Positions 1-11,772 of a stretch of DNA of 64,000 bases are shown one piece after another. Source of the DNA: Serratia grimesii NBRC 13537 (lineage in GTDB: Bacteria > Pseudomonadota > Gammaproteobacteria > Enterobacterales > Enterobacteriaceae); contig NZ_BCTT01000014.1 of assembly GCF_001590905.1 (NCBI RefSeq), positions 124,001 to 188,000 of the forward strand. The letters run 5' to 3'. The notes beneath the pieces were generated by a model, which was given only the letters and a program-made list of their open reading frames with translations, made no database searches and had not been told where the DNA came from. Position numbers and translations under genes: made by a program. Position 1 is the stretch's first letter. The number at the start of each line of letters is the position of its first letter.

Positions 1-1940
1 CCTTGTCCACTATGAATACCGTGCCGCAACAACCAATCGCGTTGTTCTGTATTTTCGACGCCTTCAGCCATCACTGGCAGCGCCAACACCTCAGAAATAG
101 AACTGACGATACGCACCATAGCGTCATCGTTCGGTAATCCCTGAATAAAGCTCTTGTCGATTTTAATCAAATCGATCGGCAGGCATTTCAATCGGTTCAG
201 ATAATTCAGGCTGGAATATCCCATACCAAAATCATCCAATGCAATGGACAGCCCCAGGTCGTGCAACTCCCGCAACAGCGCCAATGCACGATCGAGATCG
301 TCAATACGTACCGTCTCGGTAATTTCCAGCAGCAACTTGCGCGGATCAATATGGTGTTGCGCGAGCACACTTTTCAGATGCGGGATAAAATCCTCATGCT
401 TCATTTGGATAGGAGACACATTGACCGCCAACGGCATTGTGATACCACGGCTCTGCCAATCAGCCAAGATACGGCATGCTTCCTCCAGCACCCAGTTGCC
501 GAGTGGCACAATCACTCCAAGTTCTTCAGCTAACGGAATCACATCTGCCGGTAGGGTATAGCTGCCGTCATACTGTTGCCAACGCAGCAGCGCTTCAGCG
601 CCTATTACCGCATTGGACTGCATATCTATCTGTGGCTGCAAAAATAGCGTAAATCGACGCTGTTCAATGGCCTGCAGAATTTCGCTTTCCTGTGTCAGTC
701 GCTTTTGGGTACGCTCAGTCAGGCTCGGCTCGAAAAACAGCACCTGATTTTTACCTTCACGGTGTGCTGACATCATTGCCGAAGTAGCGCTACGAAGGAG
801 TTGTTCCGCACTTTCCCCCGAATTGAGGTAATGCGCGATACCGATGCTGGCACTTGGTCGCAACGGCATTTCCTGCAAGCTCAGCGGTGCGTTGATCTGT
901 GCCATGATACGGCGTGCCAATTGCATGGCATGGAATGGGCGCTCAACGCCTTTGGCCAGAATGGCAAACTCGGTGTTGCTCAACTGCGCCAATACGCCGT
1001 TTTCATCGATACACTCACGCAACTTCTTCGCCAGCGTCAGTAACAGCGATTCTCGCATCACCGGATTGAGCACGCCCGATGCCTCGTGCAAGGTTTCAAT
1101 GCCGATAACCAGCAGATTAAAACGCTCGGGCCGCAGACTAGAGGCAATATGCTGCTCCAACAACGCGGTAAACAGCGCTTGGTTCGGCAACTCGGTGACC
1201 GGATGGCGAGTGCTCATACGACTCATTTCCGCATAGGCTTTTGCCAGCCGCTGCTGATTGCGGTTGTAGTTACGCACCAACAACCCCAGCTCATCGTCCT
1301 GATGCAGCGCTGGCAGCATCAGTTGGTGATACGGCGCTTCTTCCTGCGAAATATTTTCCAGCTCTTTGGCCATTGCCCGCAGCGGGTGCACCATCAGTCG
1401 GTTCATACACCAACTAATGGCGACCGACAGGATCAATGCCAACAGTAAGTAGGTCGACAGCATGGTCGACAATATACTGAGAATAAATTGGTACATGCGG
1501 AACGAATCGGCCTGCAGCACCAGATAAGCCAACGGCTGTGGGTTGGCTGGCACACGCTCCAGCGAATAGAGCGGAACAGAAATCTGGATCGGTAGCTCAA
1601 ACAGGCGAGCGATCAGCGTTGGAACTGGCCGTTCCGGCGGGAAATTGGCGTGTAATGCCTGAAATTCGTTCGGCAACACGATATCCGCACGCGTCAGGAT
1701 CCCCACCGGCAGCAATGTGTTCAGCACACGCTTGGTTTCGGGCACGTCCATGCGCAGAACCGCTTCCGCCAGAGGCTGGCGCACGGAGTGAGCAATATTT
1801 TCCAGTTGCTGGGCATAGTCATCCCTGCGCTGCTGCACAAAATGGAATAACTGGATCACGATAAAGATGCAGATCGTCACCAGCGCCACACCGGACACCG
1901 TTGCCATCTGTTTAATCGTTAATGAACGCCTGACCCGCAA
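1..1940 (-). CDS. hmsP: Cyclic-di-GMP phosphodiesterase HmsP/PdeK family (3' end outside window)
   Basis: Inner-membrane regulator that hydrolyses cyclic-di-GMP, the activator of cellulose synthase. The reading frame enters the window at position 1 and lacks its C-terminus. N-terminus: a membrane segment (about residues 10-30), a periplasmic sensor stretch, a second membrane segment, a HAMP-like linker, a degenerate GGDEF domain, then an EAL domain with the EALLRW signature and DDFGMGYSS. The start is taken as TTG at 1940. The resulting N-terminus (MRVRRSLTIKQMA) aligns with E. coli YhjK as I remember it, and GGAGAG lies 5 bases upstream. The first in-frame ATG would remove the conserved N-terminal residues. 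It lies downstream of bcsC on the same strand but behind two hairpins, so it is probably a separate unit. The degenerate GGDEF and intact EAL suggest net degradation; that is inference from the family. Confidence 0.88.
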   Translation of the reverse strand, partial: MRVRRSLTIKQMATVSGVALVTICIFIVIQLFHFVQQRRDDYAQQLENIAHSVRQPLAEAVLRMDVPETKRVLNTLLPVGILTRADIVLPNEFQALHANFPPERPVPTLIARLFELPIQISVPLYSLERVPANPQPLAYLVLQADSFRMYQFILSILSTMLSTYLLLALILSVAISWCMNRLMVHPLRAMAKELENISQEEAPYHQLMLPALHQDDELGLLVRNYNRNQQRLAKAYAEMSRMSTRHPVTELPNQALFTALLEQHIASSLRPERFNLLVIGIETLHEASGVLNPVMRESLLLTLAKKLRECIDENGVLAQLSNTEFAILAKGVERPFHAMQLARRIMAQINAPLSLQEMPLRPSASIGIAHYLNSGESAEQLLRSATSAMMSAHREGKNQVLFFEPSLTERTQKRLTQESEILQAIEQRRFTLFLQPQIDMQSNAVIGAEALLRWQQYDGSYTLPADVIPLAEELGVIVPLGNWVLEEACRILADWQSRGITMPLAVNVSPIQMKHEDFIPHLKSVLAQHHIDPRKLLLEITETVRIDDLDRALALLRELHDLGLSIALDDFGMGYSSLNYLNRLKCLPIDLIKIDKSFIQGLPNDDAMVRIVSSISEVLALPVMAEGVENTEQRDWLLRHGIHSGQ

Positions 1941-1969
1941 ACCTGCTCTCCGCTAATTCGGGCTGAAAT

Positions 1970-1996
1970 AAAAAAGGGATGAAGAATACCCATCCC
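1970..1996 (-). terminator. Rho-independent terminator between bcsC and hmsP
   Basis: On the minus strand GGGATG, a 9-base loop and CATCCC are followed by six T. The element lies after bcsC and just before hmsP, so it separates the cellulose operon from hmsP. Confidence 0.85.
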
Positions 1997-2177
1997 TTGG
2001 ACCGGTCTGAGTATACTCGATTGTTTGCTGTTTTAATCTTGCCATGCCCAGGACAAACCCAAGAAAACCGCGGGTTTCAGTATTTTCCTAATGAAAGACC
2101 GCTTACAAAGCCGGTTATTAGTGAGAGCGCGCCTCGGTACATCAGGTCCGGGTATCTCTGGTGGCACATCAAACGAA

Positions 2178-2202
2178 CACAGGGTAGCAAAACTACCCTG
2201 TG
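2178..2202 (-). terminator. Hairpin after bcsC stop
   Basis: A perfect 10-bp inverted repeat (CACAGGGTAG / CTACCCTGTG) with a 5-base loop sits about 30 bases past the bcsC stop. On the minus strand it is followed by TTCGTTT, a weak U-tract. It is probably the first of two tandem stops for bcsRQABZC, or an RNA-stabilising 3' end. Confidence 0.55.
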
Positions 2203-2230
2203 CCGACACTCTGAATCTGCCTGAAGTGGG

Positions 2231-5200
2231 TTACTTGAAATCAGCGTACGGTGTCAGTGGTTGAGGCGGTAAATCCAGGTCGCCCTGCCAACCGGCCATC
2301 GAATAGCGCAAATAGAGCAATGCATGACTTGGTGTATAGTCTTTCGCCTGCTGAATATCGATCCCGGCTCCCAGTGTCCAGTGTGAACTGAGACGGCGTT
2401 CAACAATCGCCCGGAGGGTATAACCGAAGCCGGAAGAAGAACTGCCATCCTCCACGGCAAACTTGTCCGGTAACGAGTCTGGAATTAACCCTTGCAACGG
2501 GTAACGCGCTTGGCTGTTGGTTTTCGAATGGGACAAAGACACTGACCCACCCAGTTCCCAGGACCAATTCTCGGTACGCTGGCGATAATTGACCGGCACC
2601 GCCAACGACATATATTGCTGTGGACTGTAATAGCCGCCCTGACCGAGAGAGTAACCGCTCAAATCCTTCTGATAATGCCACAGCATGGTGTTCAGCCCGA
2701 CAGTAACGCGACGGTTATCCTCGTTGATCAATTTGTAGTAATAACCGGCCATAAAGCGTTCGCGCTGGTTATCCTCGACGTTTTTACCGGTCAACTGATG
2801 CGCACTGAGGTCGGCCCAAACACCCTGTGCCTCACCGCGATCATAACTGGCGCTCAGACTGACCCCAGTGGCGCGCACTCCGCCCCAGGTCGTGCCGGTA
2901 TTCGGGTCTTTGGTGCCGCCAAACGCCAGCAGCGAGCTGGATATCGGCCGGCGTGAGGCCGCCAATGTCCAACCTATGTGGTTCCAGTCGTTGCTGTAAG
3001 CCAGTCCACCCACCCAGTCGACCACATCAAAGCCCATCGGTGTGGTACCGATATCCCCCGACCAGCGATCGTTCTGCCAACCGACCGCCACACTGGTACC
3101 GGTGGCTTTCTGATGTTCGTCACCGCTACAGCCCTGAGTATGACAAGTACCAAAGGTCTCATAATATTTGCCATTGTTGTCGGTGGAGAAACTGCCGGCA
3201 TCCAACTGAACGGTATCGGACCGGAAAAATGCCCGCCCGTCGTACAACGGCATGTCCACCTGCAACATGGTGTCGTGCGCTTTGTAATCAGAGATACCAC
3301 CGGTACCGCTGGATCCCCAATAGTCATGATCGAGCGTGACATTAACATCTTGCTGACGGTACAGATCCGCTGCATCTGAACGGATACCGCGTTTTAGCCA
3401 GTCGTCACCCGGATTGTTACGCGTCAAATAGGTATAGCTGTCGTTATCTGGCGGTACGTTAGGTGTAATGCCGCTGGCCACCATTGCCTGTTTATAGTCC
3501 TGTTGCGCCAATGCCGGCTGCAATTGGTCGCGTTCGAGCCGTGCCGCATCGCGGTAAATCAGCGCTTTTGACTGACTAGGCGGTTCTTGCTGAGCTGCCG
3601 TTTTCAGCCGGGTAAAGATATCCGTCGCTTTTTGTGGCTCGCCAACGGCATACCAAGCATTGGCCACCCGTCTTTCGCTGTTGCTGGATGGGTTTGGCGC
3701 CGCCGTTTCGGTTTGTAGACGCTGACGCGCTTCGCTCAGTTTACCCTGCGCCACATATGCCTCTATTTCGCCCAGTTGCACATCCGGGTTATTCGGTTCA
3801 CGCGCCCGTACCCGTTGATAGTCCGCCAAGGCAGCATCATAGTCGCCACGCGCCAGCGCCCAATCGGCCAACTGGAGATCGATACGGGTATCGGTGGGTT
3901 GACGGCGCAGATAAGCGACCGCACCCGGCTCGTCACCTGCGGCACGCAGTTGCTCAGCATGATCCAACGTCTCCTGCATTTTCAGTCGCTGTGCCAATTC
4001 CCGCATATTGTCGTTCCACTGCGAGGTAGGTAAAGTATTCAACTGCGCCAGCGCCTGCTGATCGCGATCGCTGCCGGAAAGATACAGCGCGTAGGCATAC
4101 GTCAGTTGCGGGTTACCATGCTGTTTTTGCGCCAATCGGCTGAACAGGGCGTCCGCCTGCCCCGGTTGCCCGGCCTGACGCAAAGTCTGTGCATAATGAT
4201 ACGTCAGCCACACATCGTCAGGATCCATCTGCTGGGCACGGCGATATTTCTCTGCTGCCTGATGCCACTGTTTTTGCTCTGCAAGCTGGTCGGCCTGCTG
4301 TTTCAGCATGTCGAGCTGCAAACCGTCCAGCGTGCTACGCAATTTATTTTGCTGACTACGCGGCAGGCTATTGAGATAGGCCAGCGCCTTTTCAGGCGAT
4401 TGACGCTGGTAGATATTGACCAGGCCGCGTACCGCACTGCCGCTGCCCGGATCCAGCCGAAGTGCCTGCTGATAAAAACGCTCGGCAGCGGCGTCATCTT
4501 TACGCGCCACGGCAACGTCACCCAGACCAATCACTGCACTGCTATCACTGTTGTCAATCTGCCGTGCCTGTTGATATTTCTGCTGTGCCAGCGCCAGATT
4601 GTCGGCTTTCAACGCCTTGTCACCTTCATCGACCGCCAACCAATAGCTATTGCTCTTGATCAGGCTCTGCCATTTACTGCTGCCGTAACCGCTTTTATCG
4701 GCCTGCAATGCCTGACGGAACAAACTTAACGCTTGCGGGCGATTGCCGGCGCGGGAATAGGCCTGCCCCAGAGCCCCGAGCACTTCAGCATCGTTAGGTG
4801 AGGCCGCCAACGCTTTTTTCAGTTCAGGAATGGCTGCACGACTGCCCCCCTTCTCCACCTGAGCGAGTCCACGCACTCGTGCCTGATAGGCCGGGTCCGA
4901 CAGCAGTGCCTGTTGCCTCGCCAGCTCTTGCTGGGCGCTGACAGCCTGATCGCCGGTTTCAAATACCCCGAGGAAACGATTAAGGGCCGCGACACTTTGC
5001 GGACTGACCGGCATCGCTTTAACTTTTTCCAACCACAGATCCGCAGCATCACCGCGTCCGATGGGATCGGCAGCCACTTTCTGCAATAAATCATAAGCCT
5101 GTGCGTCACGATCCTGACTAAATAACATCCGTGCCAATGACATCCGCAGCGGCACGTTGCCGGAATATTGTTGATCCAACAGCTGTAACTGTTTCAGTGC

Positions 5201-5704
5201 TGCGGCTTCTTGTCCCGGTAGCCGTGCAACCAGCCGCCAATATTCCACCGCCAGTTCAAGTGTCGGCGGGTCACCGTGGAACAGATCGTCATACTGCGCC
5301 TTCGCCTCCGGCAAACGGCCGGCTGTCGCCATTAATCGCGCCTGTTGCAGCTTCTGCCGGGTTTCTGGCTGGGTCAGCAACATATTCATTTCCGCCTGAC
5401 GGTAAGCGCTTGACTGTGGGGCAATCTTTTTCAGCTTATCTAACTGCTGCTGCGCCAACGCCTGATTACCCTGCCTCAACGCCAAACGCATACGCGCTGA
5501 AATAACGTCCGGGTTGTTCGGGTCCATTAACTCGAGCCGATAAAGCGACTGACGAACCAACTCATCCTTATTACTGGCCTCCCCAACCCGTACCTGTTCC
5601 AACAACCATTGTTCCGGCGCGACGGTTTCCGCCCCCTGCGCTTGCGGCAGCATCGCCAGACTTAAAGGCACCAGGCCTAGCCAGTTTATTCTGAAGTTAC
5701 GCAT
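2231..5704 (-). CDS. bcsC: Cellulose synthase outer-membrane secretin-like subunit BcsC
   Basis: BcsC guides the glucan chain through the periplasm and out of the cell. The 1157-residue product has a signal peptide ending near AQGAE, about 700 residues of tetratricopeptide repeats (repeated W-LAxxxxxGxxxxA patterns), and a C-terminal beta-barrel of roughly 330 residues that ends in an aromatic/charged tail (PYADFK) typical of outer-membrane proteins. The length matches E. coli BcsC. It is the last gene of bcsRQABZC and overlaps the end of bcsZ by 19 bases, so the two are translationally coupled. The family assignment is secure from domain order and operon context. Confidence 0.95.
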   Translation of the reverse strand: MRNFRINWLGLVPLSLAMLPQAQGAETVAPEQWLLEQVRVGEASNKDELVRQSLYRLELMDPNNPDVISARMRLALRQGNQALAQQQLDKLKKIAPQSSAYRQAEMNMLLTQPETRQKLQQARLMATAGRLPEAKAQYDDLFHGDPPTLELAVEYWRLVARLPGQEAAALKQLQLLDQQYSGNVPLRMSLARMLFSQDRDAQAYDLLQKVAADPIGRGDAADLWLEKVKAMPVSPQSVAALNRFLGVFETGDQAVSAQQELARQQALLSDPAYQARVRGLAQVEKGGSRAAIPELKKALAASPNDAEVLGALGQAYSRAGNRPQALSLFRQALQADKSGYGSSKWQSLIKSNSYWLAVDEGDKALKADNLALAQQKYQQARQIDNSDSSAVIGLGDVAVARKDDAAAERFYQQALRLDPGSGSAVRGLVNIYQRQSPEKALAYLNSLPRSQQNKLRSTLDGLQLDMLKQQADQLAEQKQWHQAAEKYRRAQQMDPDDVWLTYHYAQTLRQAGQPGQADALFSRLAQKQHGNPQLTYAYALYLSGSDRDQQALAQLNTLPTSQWNDNMRELAQRLKMQETLDHAEQLRAAGDEPGAVAYLRRQPTDTRIDLQLADWALARGDYDAALADYQRVRAREPNNPDVQLGEIEAYVAQGKLSEARQRLQTETAAPNPSSNSERRVANAWYAVGEPQKATDIFTRLKTAAQQEPPSQSKALIYRDAARLERDQLQPALAQQDYKQAMVASGITPNVPPDNDSYTYLTRNNPGDDWLKRGIRSDAADLYRQQDVNVTLDHDYWGSSGTGGISDYKAHDTMLQVDMPLYDGRAFFRSDTVQLDAGSFSTDNNGKYYETFGTCHTQGCSGDEHQKATGTSVAVGWQNDRWSGDIGTTPMGFDVVDWVGGLAYSNDWNHIGWTLAASRRPISSSLLAFGGTKDPNTGTTWGGVRATGVSLSASYDRGEAQGVWADLSAHQLTGKNVEDNQRERFMAGYYYKLINEDNRRVTVGLNTMLWHYQKDLSGYSLGQGGYYSPQQYMSLAVPVNYRQRTENWSWELGGSVSLSHSKTNSQARYPLQGLIPDSLPDKFAVEDGSSSSGFGYTLRAIVERRLSSHWTLGAGIDIQQAKDYTPSHALLYLRYSMAGWQGDLDLPPQPLTPYADFK

Positions 5705-6798
5705 TGGCCGCCCCAGGAGGGTTGAAGTTCACCCTGCCGATTAAAACGATAACGTTGTTGATCCCATCCCTGACCGAACAGCACCAACGAGGCACTGAAA
5801 TAGGCATTATCACCCGGCGGGTTTTGCTTAATCCGTTGGCGCTGTACCTGCAACGCCTCTGGTTGGTTCACCAGCATCGGCAACATGGAAGCAGAGAAGC
5901 CCACCGGACCGTCGCCACTGGTTTTGCCACTGGCTGTATCCGTTTTCTCCGGTGGGACACCCTGTGTCAGGGTAGTTTGTGCCATCGGCTGCAATTGCTT
6001 GAGTAATGCTGCCTTATGTTTATCGTCATCTGCCAGCATGCCGGCCCACAGATAAACCCGGATAGCGTCATAACTGCCGATGTTCGGTTTGACGGTATCC
6101 GGTTGCCAGCCTTTGCCGACCTGCCACACCACCCAGTCCGGTGAGAAGCCGTGTGGTGCGGTTTCCAGCCACAATCGCAAATTGGTTTGCTCCATTGCCC
6201 GCCACGGACCATTTAAGGCAGAAAAACGTGCCAGCAATTGGGGGGGAAGGTAGCTCGGATTGAGTCGCCAACGGTCTTCAGCCACAAACCCCACCTTTCC
6301 CGGCAACAGCATCAAACCCAGACCGGGAATATCCGCCACCTCTTCACGGGCAATTCGCTGCAACAACAACGTGCCAAGGGTTTGATAGCGGCGACTGTTC
6401 CATAAGCGCCCCGCTTCCAGCAGATTGTAGGCAATCCACAAATCCGCGTCGGATGCAGAATTGCTGTCCAGTACCGTCCACTGTTTTTTATCGTTCTCAC
6501 CCCACAGCCACGCAGGTAAATGGGCGCTAAGATCGCCCGCAGCCAAATTGTTTTCCGTCCACTCCAGCAGCTGGTCAAACGCTGGTCGATCGTTTGCTAC
6601 CAGCGCGAAGAACATGCCATAACTCTGCCCTTCCGATGTGGTAATGCGGTTCGGACTGCTCGGATCGATCACGCGTCCCTGTTCGCTGATATAAAATTGT
6701 TTGTACTGTTGCCAGGCCGGCCATTCGCAGGCCGCCGCTGCGCTGAAGGCGCACAGCAGCAGCATGCCGAATGTCAGACGTTTCAACGCCACTGGCAT
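5686..6798 (-). CDS. bcsZ: Periplasmic endo-1,4-beta-glucanase BcsZ (GH8)
   Basis: A cellulase that trims nascent cellulose in the periplasm; the family is required for normal cellulose assembly. The 370-residue product has a signal peptide ending around SAAAAC (residues 1-23). The GH8 signature TSEGQSYGM carries the catalytic acid Glu at residue 56, and a downstream [15 protein letters not shown] stretch holds the conserved Asp region. It lies 5 bases after bcsB and overlaps bcsC, inside the cellulose operon. Size and motifs fit the enterobacterial enzyme. Confidence 0.95.
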   Translation of the reverse strand: MPVALKRLTFGMLLLCAFSAAAACEWPAWQQYKQFYISEQGRVIDPSSPNRITTSEGQSYGMFFALVANDRPAFDQLLEWTENNLAAGDLSAHLPAWLWGENDKKQWTVLDSNSASDADLWIAYNLLEAGRLWNSRRYQTLGTLLLQRIAREEVADIPGLGLMLLPGKVGFVAEDRWRLNPSYLPPQLLARFSALNGPWRAMEQTNLRLWLETAPHGFSPDWVVWQVGKGWQPDTVKPNIGSYDAIRVYLWAGMLADDDKHKAALLKQLQPMAQTTLTQGVPPEKTDTASGKTSGDGPVGFSASMLPMLVNQPEALQVQRQRIKQNPPGDNAYFSASLVLFGQGWDQQRYRFNRQGELQPSWGGQCVTSE

Positions 6799-6803
6799 GG
6801 TAA

Positions 6804-9113
6804 TTAATCCCGGTCTTCAGGCGACAGGCGACGACGGCTGAAGATTCTCAAGCCACGCCACAGCATCAACGCCAGAATGACCACTACCACAACCGCGATC
6901 ACAGCAAGCCACACCGGATGAGTCGACAAGGCATGCCAGATGCGTTCCCACCACGGCAGATGGCCGACATAATAAACATCGCCCACTCGCAGGCTGTTTA
7001 CGCCAGATTCACGGATCACCGCCACCGACCCAAACACTGCCGCACGCTTGCCACTGTCCAGCAATGCATTGTTCAGTAGATCGTAGCCACGCGGACTGTC
7101 AGCCAGTAACGCGACAATGCTGCGTTGGTCGTTAAACGGTGATTGCACCCCGATAATCGCCGACATTGCACCTTCTGAACTGATGGTGGTTTTGCTGTCC
7201 GGCTTAGTGTCCTCCGCCAATACGTCCATCGTCGGTAACGGTAACTGACGTGTCGGCTGCTTCACCCAACTCTGGGTGGCGTCCACGAGCAGGTTGATTT
7301 TTTTGTCGTCCCGCAGCTCTGGCGGAATGGTACCGATCATCAGAATATCGGCATCCCGATCTTTCGCCTGGGACCAATCGTCACTCAGCGTCACCGCCAG
7401 CGCCGGATAACCGGTCTGGGCACCAATAATACCCAGTGCGTTCAGCAAGGCACTGACCTGTGGCGGCTGTGGCTGTTTGTTCACCAGCACCAGTGTTTGC
7501 GACAAATCAGCCAAACGGCTGAAAGGGAAACCGGCGTTCGCGAAGGCACGTAGATCCGGCATCGCCATAAAGTGGCGGTAACCGGAGAAATCAATGGTTG
7601 ATGCACCGTCGATCACCGCATGGTTAGCGGTAAAGGAGTAAGTTTCACAACGCCCTTCCGCGCCACTGGCCAGCAGCGTAGTGTAGTCAAAGTCGAAACG
7701 CAGTTGGTTAGTCGCACCCAGGCGCAGTGCCGGTATATTGACATTCTTGTCCGAGTCGATCAGCCCTTGAGTCAGCGGCAAACGCAGCAACTGGGTACCC
7801 TGTTCGTGTTCAGGGACTAATGAATATGCCTGCACAAACTGGTTGTTTAAGCTGACGCTCAGGCGCGAACCGTCCTGAATACGCGGTGCGGTGTAGCGGT
7901 ACTTCAAATGCATATCAATGCCGGTACTGCGGATCAGGAACAGATCCGGTGGTAAATTCATGGTTAGCGAGATCGGGCCCGGCTCGATGCCACTGGTCTG
8001 CAATTGTTCTGCATACTGTTGCAGCTCTGCAAAGGTCATAGGTCGATCGGTACGCACCCAGTTAGGTGCATCGTAAGGCTGACGCGGCGCCAGTTGTTCG
8101 ACCTTATCGACCGTGACGTTCTGGCCACGGAACAGAATGTTGCCCTGCGCAATACCTTTCACTGCAGTGATCAAATCGTTGTCATCACGCCCCTGCACCA
8201 ACAACAGTTTGATGTACGGGTTGTCTGGATGGCTGATCATTTCCACCGTAGGCCCATTGACCGGTGGATAGTCGCGCAAGAAATCCGGACGTTGCTTATT
8301 GGTGGCGAAGACGATGGCATGCTGTTCTGGCAGCTTGTTATACAGCACCGGGAACGACTGGCCACGCCACTGCGCTTTGCTGCCAAACCACGAGGCCAGA
8401 ATGCCCGCAGCACGTTGTTGGGCAACATCTGGCTGACCCGCAAACACCACTGGCAACGTCAACGACCGGTTGTCGCGGCTGTCAAAGAAGGGTTCAGGGA
8501 AATGCGATAATTCGTTTTTCACCGGCAAGGTCTGATAGCGCAGGTTCAAGGAGCTGGATTTACTGATTTCAAGCCACAGCGTTGTACTAGCCGGGTTTTC
8601 ACAAATATTCTGATAATGACCGACGAAAACTAACCTTACACGGTTAAAATCGGTGATATAGCGGGGATCAATCGGCATCTGGATGCGATTCGGTTTGCCG
8701 AGTTGCTCTTTGGCAATGGTCGTCACGCCCATCAGTTCATCGTTGAGGTACACCTTGACGTGCGACTCCACCGGAATCAACGACGGTGACGGGGTGAACT
8801 CCAGATCGAGCATCGCCTGCGACACCACCTCATCGCTGCGCACGCCAAATTCAACCTGACCATCAGGCCGGGTACCACGCAGGGTAAAGGTACCGGGCGG
8901 TGGGGCAATATTGGCAAACGGCAATTGTACGTCACGAACCGGCGCATTCGGATCCTGTGGCGCACCCGTTCCCATCGGGGTCGTCACCGACGCGTCGACG
9001 GGTACCGTCATCGGCGGTTGTGCAGCCACGGTCGGTGCAGTGGCAGTTTCAGCCTGAGACAAGGTGCTGATGCCTAAGGCCAGGGCGGTAAACCAGGTTA
9101 TTTTTCTCGTCAT
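6804..9113 (-). CDS. bcsB: Cellulose synthase periplasmic subunit BcsB
   Basis: BcsB forms the periplasmic partner of BcsA and channels the emerging glucan. The 769-residue product has an N-terminal signal peptide ([21 protein letters not shown]), alternating jelly-roll carbohydrate-binding and flavodoxin-like domains, and one C-terminal membrane anchor (residues about 735-758, [17 protein letters not shown]) followed by a basic cytoplasmic tail. Length and architecture match the E. coli protein. It lies 55 bases after bcsA, the widest gap within this operon, which could hold an internal processing or ribosome-binding site. The PF03170 family assignment is confident. Confidence 0.95.
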   Translation of the reverse strand: MTRKITWFTALALGISTLSQAETATAPTVAAQPPMTVPVDASVTTPMGTGAPQDPNAPVRDVQLPFANIAPPPGTFTLRGTRPDGQVEFGVRSDEVVSQAMLDLEFTPSPSLIPVESHVKVYLNDELMGVTTIAKEQLGKPNRIQMPIDPRYITDFNRVRLVFVGHYQNICENPASTTLWLEISKSSSLNLRYQTLPVKNELSHFPEPFFDSRDNRSLTLPVVFAGQPDVAQQRAAGILASWFGSKAQWRGQSFPVLYNKLPEQHAIVFATNKQRPDFLRDYPPVNGPTVEMISHPDNPYIKLLLVQGRDDNDLITAVKGIAQGNILFRGQNVTVDKVEQLAPRQPYDAPNWVRTDRPMTFAELQQYAEQLQTSGIEPGPISLTMNLPPDLFLIRSTGIDMHLKYRYTAPRIQDGSRLSVSLNNQFVQAYSLVPEHEQGTQLLRLPLTQGLIDSDKNVNIPALRLGATNQLRFDFDYTTLLASGAEGRCETYSFTANHAVIDGASTIDFSGYRHFMAMPDLRAFANAGFPFSRLADLSQTLVLVNKQPQPPQVSALLNALGIIGAQTGYPALAVTLSDDWSQAKDRDADILMIGTIPPELRDDKKINLLVDATQSWVKQPTRQLPLPTMDVLAEDTKPDSKTTISSEGAMSAIIGVQSPFNDQRSIVALLADSPRGYDLLNNALLDSGKRAAVFGSVAVIRESGVNSLRVGDVYYVGHLPWWERIWHALSTHPVWLAVIAVVVVVILALMLWRGLRIFSRRRLSPEDRD

Positions 9114-9168
9114 CGTATCATCATCAATGTTAGAGCCTGATCACCAGGCAAGTGAACGGGCGGTTTGC

Positions 9169-11772
9169 CTATACCACTGTCTCTTTTTGGCTGAAGATCG
9201 GAGTCCTGCCGACACTGTGCGGGATAAAGGACACTATCCACGCGATCAACGTCGTGAACCCAACCAGCAGGCGGCGCACCATCGGCGGTGCGTAATCCGC
9301 CATACGTACGTAACCCCGGAAGCCCAACGCCAGAACGTCTCGCAGGCTTTCGATCGGTTTATCTTCAGGGAACCCGTCCTGCCACAGCGCCCAGGTATCG
9401 GCACGGGCAAAGGTACACTGAATAAAATCAATATGTTCGCGGGTGCTGAGGTCAACCATACGGATCCCCACCTTGCTACCAAAGGCACGCGTAACAACAC
9501 ACGGGAAGCTGTATTCTTGCTGGCCACGCTTGAGTAACAGCGACACCTTGTCACCGTCTTTCAGCGCATCCGCGACGCGCATCTCAATCCCTACCCCACC
9601 GTCGGAATAATCGCGCAACGTGCAGGGGAATAAATGCCCATCGGCACGCGCGATCGCGGCCGGCATGGCAATCTCCACCCGGTGCGCTTGGCGCACCTGC
9701 TTGGCCTCGACAGCCACCGCCACCGCACCACCGAGGATAGTCATGTTGTAAAGTACCCACACCAGGCTGATGATCACCGTCATGACCTCATCCGCTGGGC
9801 CATAGCCCAAGCGCCAGACACCAAAAGCCAATCCAGCCAGATTTAATATCACCAGGAACATATAGGGCCGGGTGATCACCCAGTCGACATGCTCTTCCTC
9901 CACCAATCCACCTTTCGCTGTAACGTTGAATTTGCCCTTGTGCGGATTGAACAACGCCACCGTGGTCGGTCGGGCGATGTACCAAGCCAGTACCGTTTCG
10001 TAGATCTCACTCCAGAAGGAGTGGCGGTATTTCCCCTGAATGCGTGAGTTAGTCAGGCTGGCGTGGATCATATGCGGCAGTACATACAGCGCGATCGCCA
10101 GTGCCGGAGCAAAGATGATATAGGCATGCAGTAACAGGAAGGCCAAAGGCGCTGTAAGGAAAATCAGTCGCGGAATACCGGACAAGAAGTGCAGCATGGC
10201 GTTGGCATAACACAGGCGCTGAGCCAACTTCAGCCCTTTGCCGAGCAGGGGGTTATCAAGCCGGAAGATTTGCACCATGCCACGTGCCCAGCGAATACGT
10301 TGGCCAATGTGTGCCGACAGACTTTCTGTCGCCAACCCGGCCGCCTGCGGAATGCGGATATAGGCCGAAGTGTGCCCGCGGCGATGCAAGCGCAGTGACG
10401 TGTGGGCATCTTCAGTAACGGTTTCCACCGCAATACCACCGATTTCATCCAGCGCACTCCGGCGCAGAATCGCACAGGAACCGCAGAAGAAGGTCGCATC
10501 CCACATATCGTTACCGTCTTGCACCAAGCCATAGAACAGCGTGCCTTCGTTCGGTGTTTGTCGGAAGCGCCCGAGGTTACGTTCAAACGGGTCTGGCGAG
10601 AAGAAGTGATGTGGCGTCTGCAGCATCGCCAGTTTCTTGTCTTTAAAGAACCACCCCATTGTCAATTGCAGGAACGAGCGTGTCGGCACGTGGTCGCAGT
10701 CAAAAATCGCCACAAATTCGCCTGTGGCCTGCTTTAACGCGTTATTGATATTACCGGCCTTGGCGTGTTCATGGGTGGGACGGGCGATGTACTTCACGCC
10801 TACTTCTTCGGCGAACGCTTTAAACTCTGGCCGGTTGCCGTCATCGAGGATGTAGATGGTGACTTTTTCTTTCGGCCAATCGATGCCCAGCGCAGCATAA
10901 ATGGTGGGTTTCACCACCCCGAGGTCTTCGTTATAGGTCGGTACCAGCAGATCGATTGTCGGCCAGGTAGAGCTATCCGCGGGCATTGGCACCGGCTGAC
11001 GATTAAGCGGCCAAACCGTCTGGAAATACCCCAATACCAGTACCACCCAGGCATAGGTTTCTGCCACCAGCAACAGCAAGCCGCAGGTCAGACTGAGTGG
11101 ATCATCCCAATTCAGCGTGGCGGTATAGCGCCACCATAAATAGCGGCAAGACACAGTCAGCGACAACACAATCAACATCAGTCCCGGCAAGCGCCCAGGC
11201 ACCCGGCGCACCACCATGGCGATCGCCCACAGCAGCACCACAAACACAAACTGCGCTGGCAGGTCAAACGGCTGCGAAATACACAAAATAGCGAGGAGCG
11301 CCGCACATATGCCAACAATGATAAACAGTACACGACGCATGCGCCGGTTCATCCGCCCCAAACGTGCCACCGAGCGTTGTTCCAGCCCAGCGCTTTCTAA
11401 CCGTTGTGGAATAGTTTTCAACCAATTGGCATAGCGTAGCTGCAAGCGCTGCCAGCTGGCGAAATGGTTGTGTTCTCTCTGCGCACGGTCTGTACGGAAT
11501 ACCAACAACCACAAGCCTTGCACCAGATAACGTAACGCATCTGCCGGTCGTGGGCGGCTAGGAGACAGATGCGGGAACCAATAGGTACGCCCTGCCCGCA
11601 AGCGCTGCCAACCGGGGGATTCCAAACGCAGAAAAACCCAGCTCAACGCCACCAATAACGTGGTGAAAAAAGCGGTAAACGCCGATGCCCCATGGCGGCG
11701 GTAGGCACGATATCGCGCCTGTACCGCATGGTGGACAGGCGGTACCAGTAGCAGGCTCATCACCCGGCTCAT
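9169..11772 (-). CDS. bcsA: Cellulose synthase catalytic subunit BcsA (UDP-forming)
   Basis: An inner-membrane GT2 glycosyltransferase that polymerises UDP-glucose into beta-1,4-glucan and translocates it. The 867-residue product has N-terminal membrane segments, then the GT2 core with ILDDGNR, FDCDH (DxD), TVTED and QRIRW (QxxRW) in the expected order, further membrane segments, and a C-terminal PilZ domain. The PilZ domain carries both cyclic-di-GMP-binding motifs, RQAHR (RxxxR) and DYSDGG (DxSxxG). Catalytic and regulatory motifs are intact, so an active, cyclic-di-GMP-dependent enzyme is expected. The start overlaps the bcsQ stop by four bases (ATGA). Confidence 0.97.
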   Translation of the reverse strand: MSRVMSLLLVPPVHHAVQARYRAYRRHGASAFTAFFTTLLVALSWVFLRLESPGWQRLRAGRTYWFPHLSPSRPRPADALRYLVQGLWLLVFRTDRAQREHNHFASWQRLQLRYANWLKTIPQRLESAGLEQRSVARLGRMNRRMRRVLFIIVGICAALLAILCISQPFDLPAQFVFVVLLWAIAMVVRRVPGRLPGLMLIVLSLTVSCRYLWWRYTATLNWDDPLSLTCGLLLLVAETYAWVVLVLGYFQTVWPLNRQPVPMPADSSTWPTIDLLVPTYNEDLGVVKPTIYAALGIDWPKEKVTIYILDDGNRPEFKAFAEEVGVKYIARPTHEHAKAGNINNALKQATGEFVAIFDCDHVPTRSFLQLTMGWFFKDKKLAMLQTPHHFFSPDPFERNLGRFRQTPNEGTLFYGLVQDGNDMWDATFFCGSCAILRRSALDEIGGIAVETVTEDAHTSLRLHRRGHTSAYIRIPQAAGLATESLSAHIGQRIRWARGMVQIFRLDNPLLGKGLKLAQRLCYANAMLHFLSGIPRLIFLTAPLAFLLLHAYIIFAPALAIALYVLPHMIHASLTNSRIQGKYRHSFWSEIYETVLAWYIARPTTVALFNPHKGKFNVTAKGGLVEEEHVDWVITRPYMFLVILNLAGLAFGVWRLGYGPADEVMTVIISLVWVLYNMTILGGAVAVAVEAKQVRQAHRVEIAMPAAIARADGHLFPCTLRDYSDGGVGIEMRVADALKDGDKVSLLLKRGQQEYSFPCVVTRAFGSKVGIRMVDLSTREHIDFIQCTFARADTWALWQDGFPEDKPIESLRDVLALGFRGYVRMADYAPPMVRRLLVGFTTLIAWIVSFIPHSVGRTPIFSQKETVV

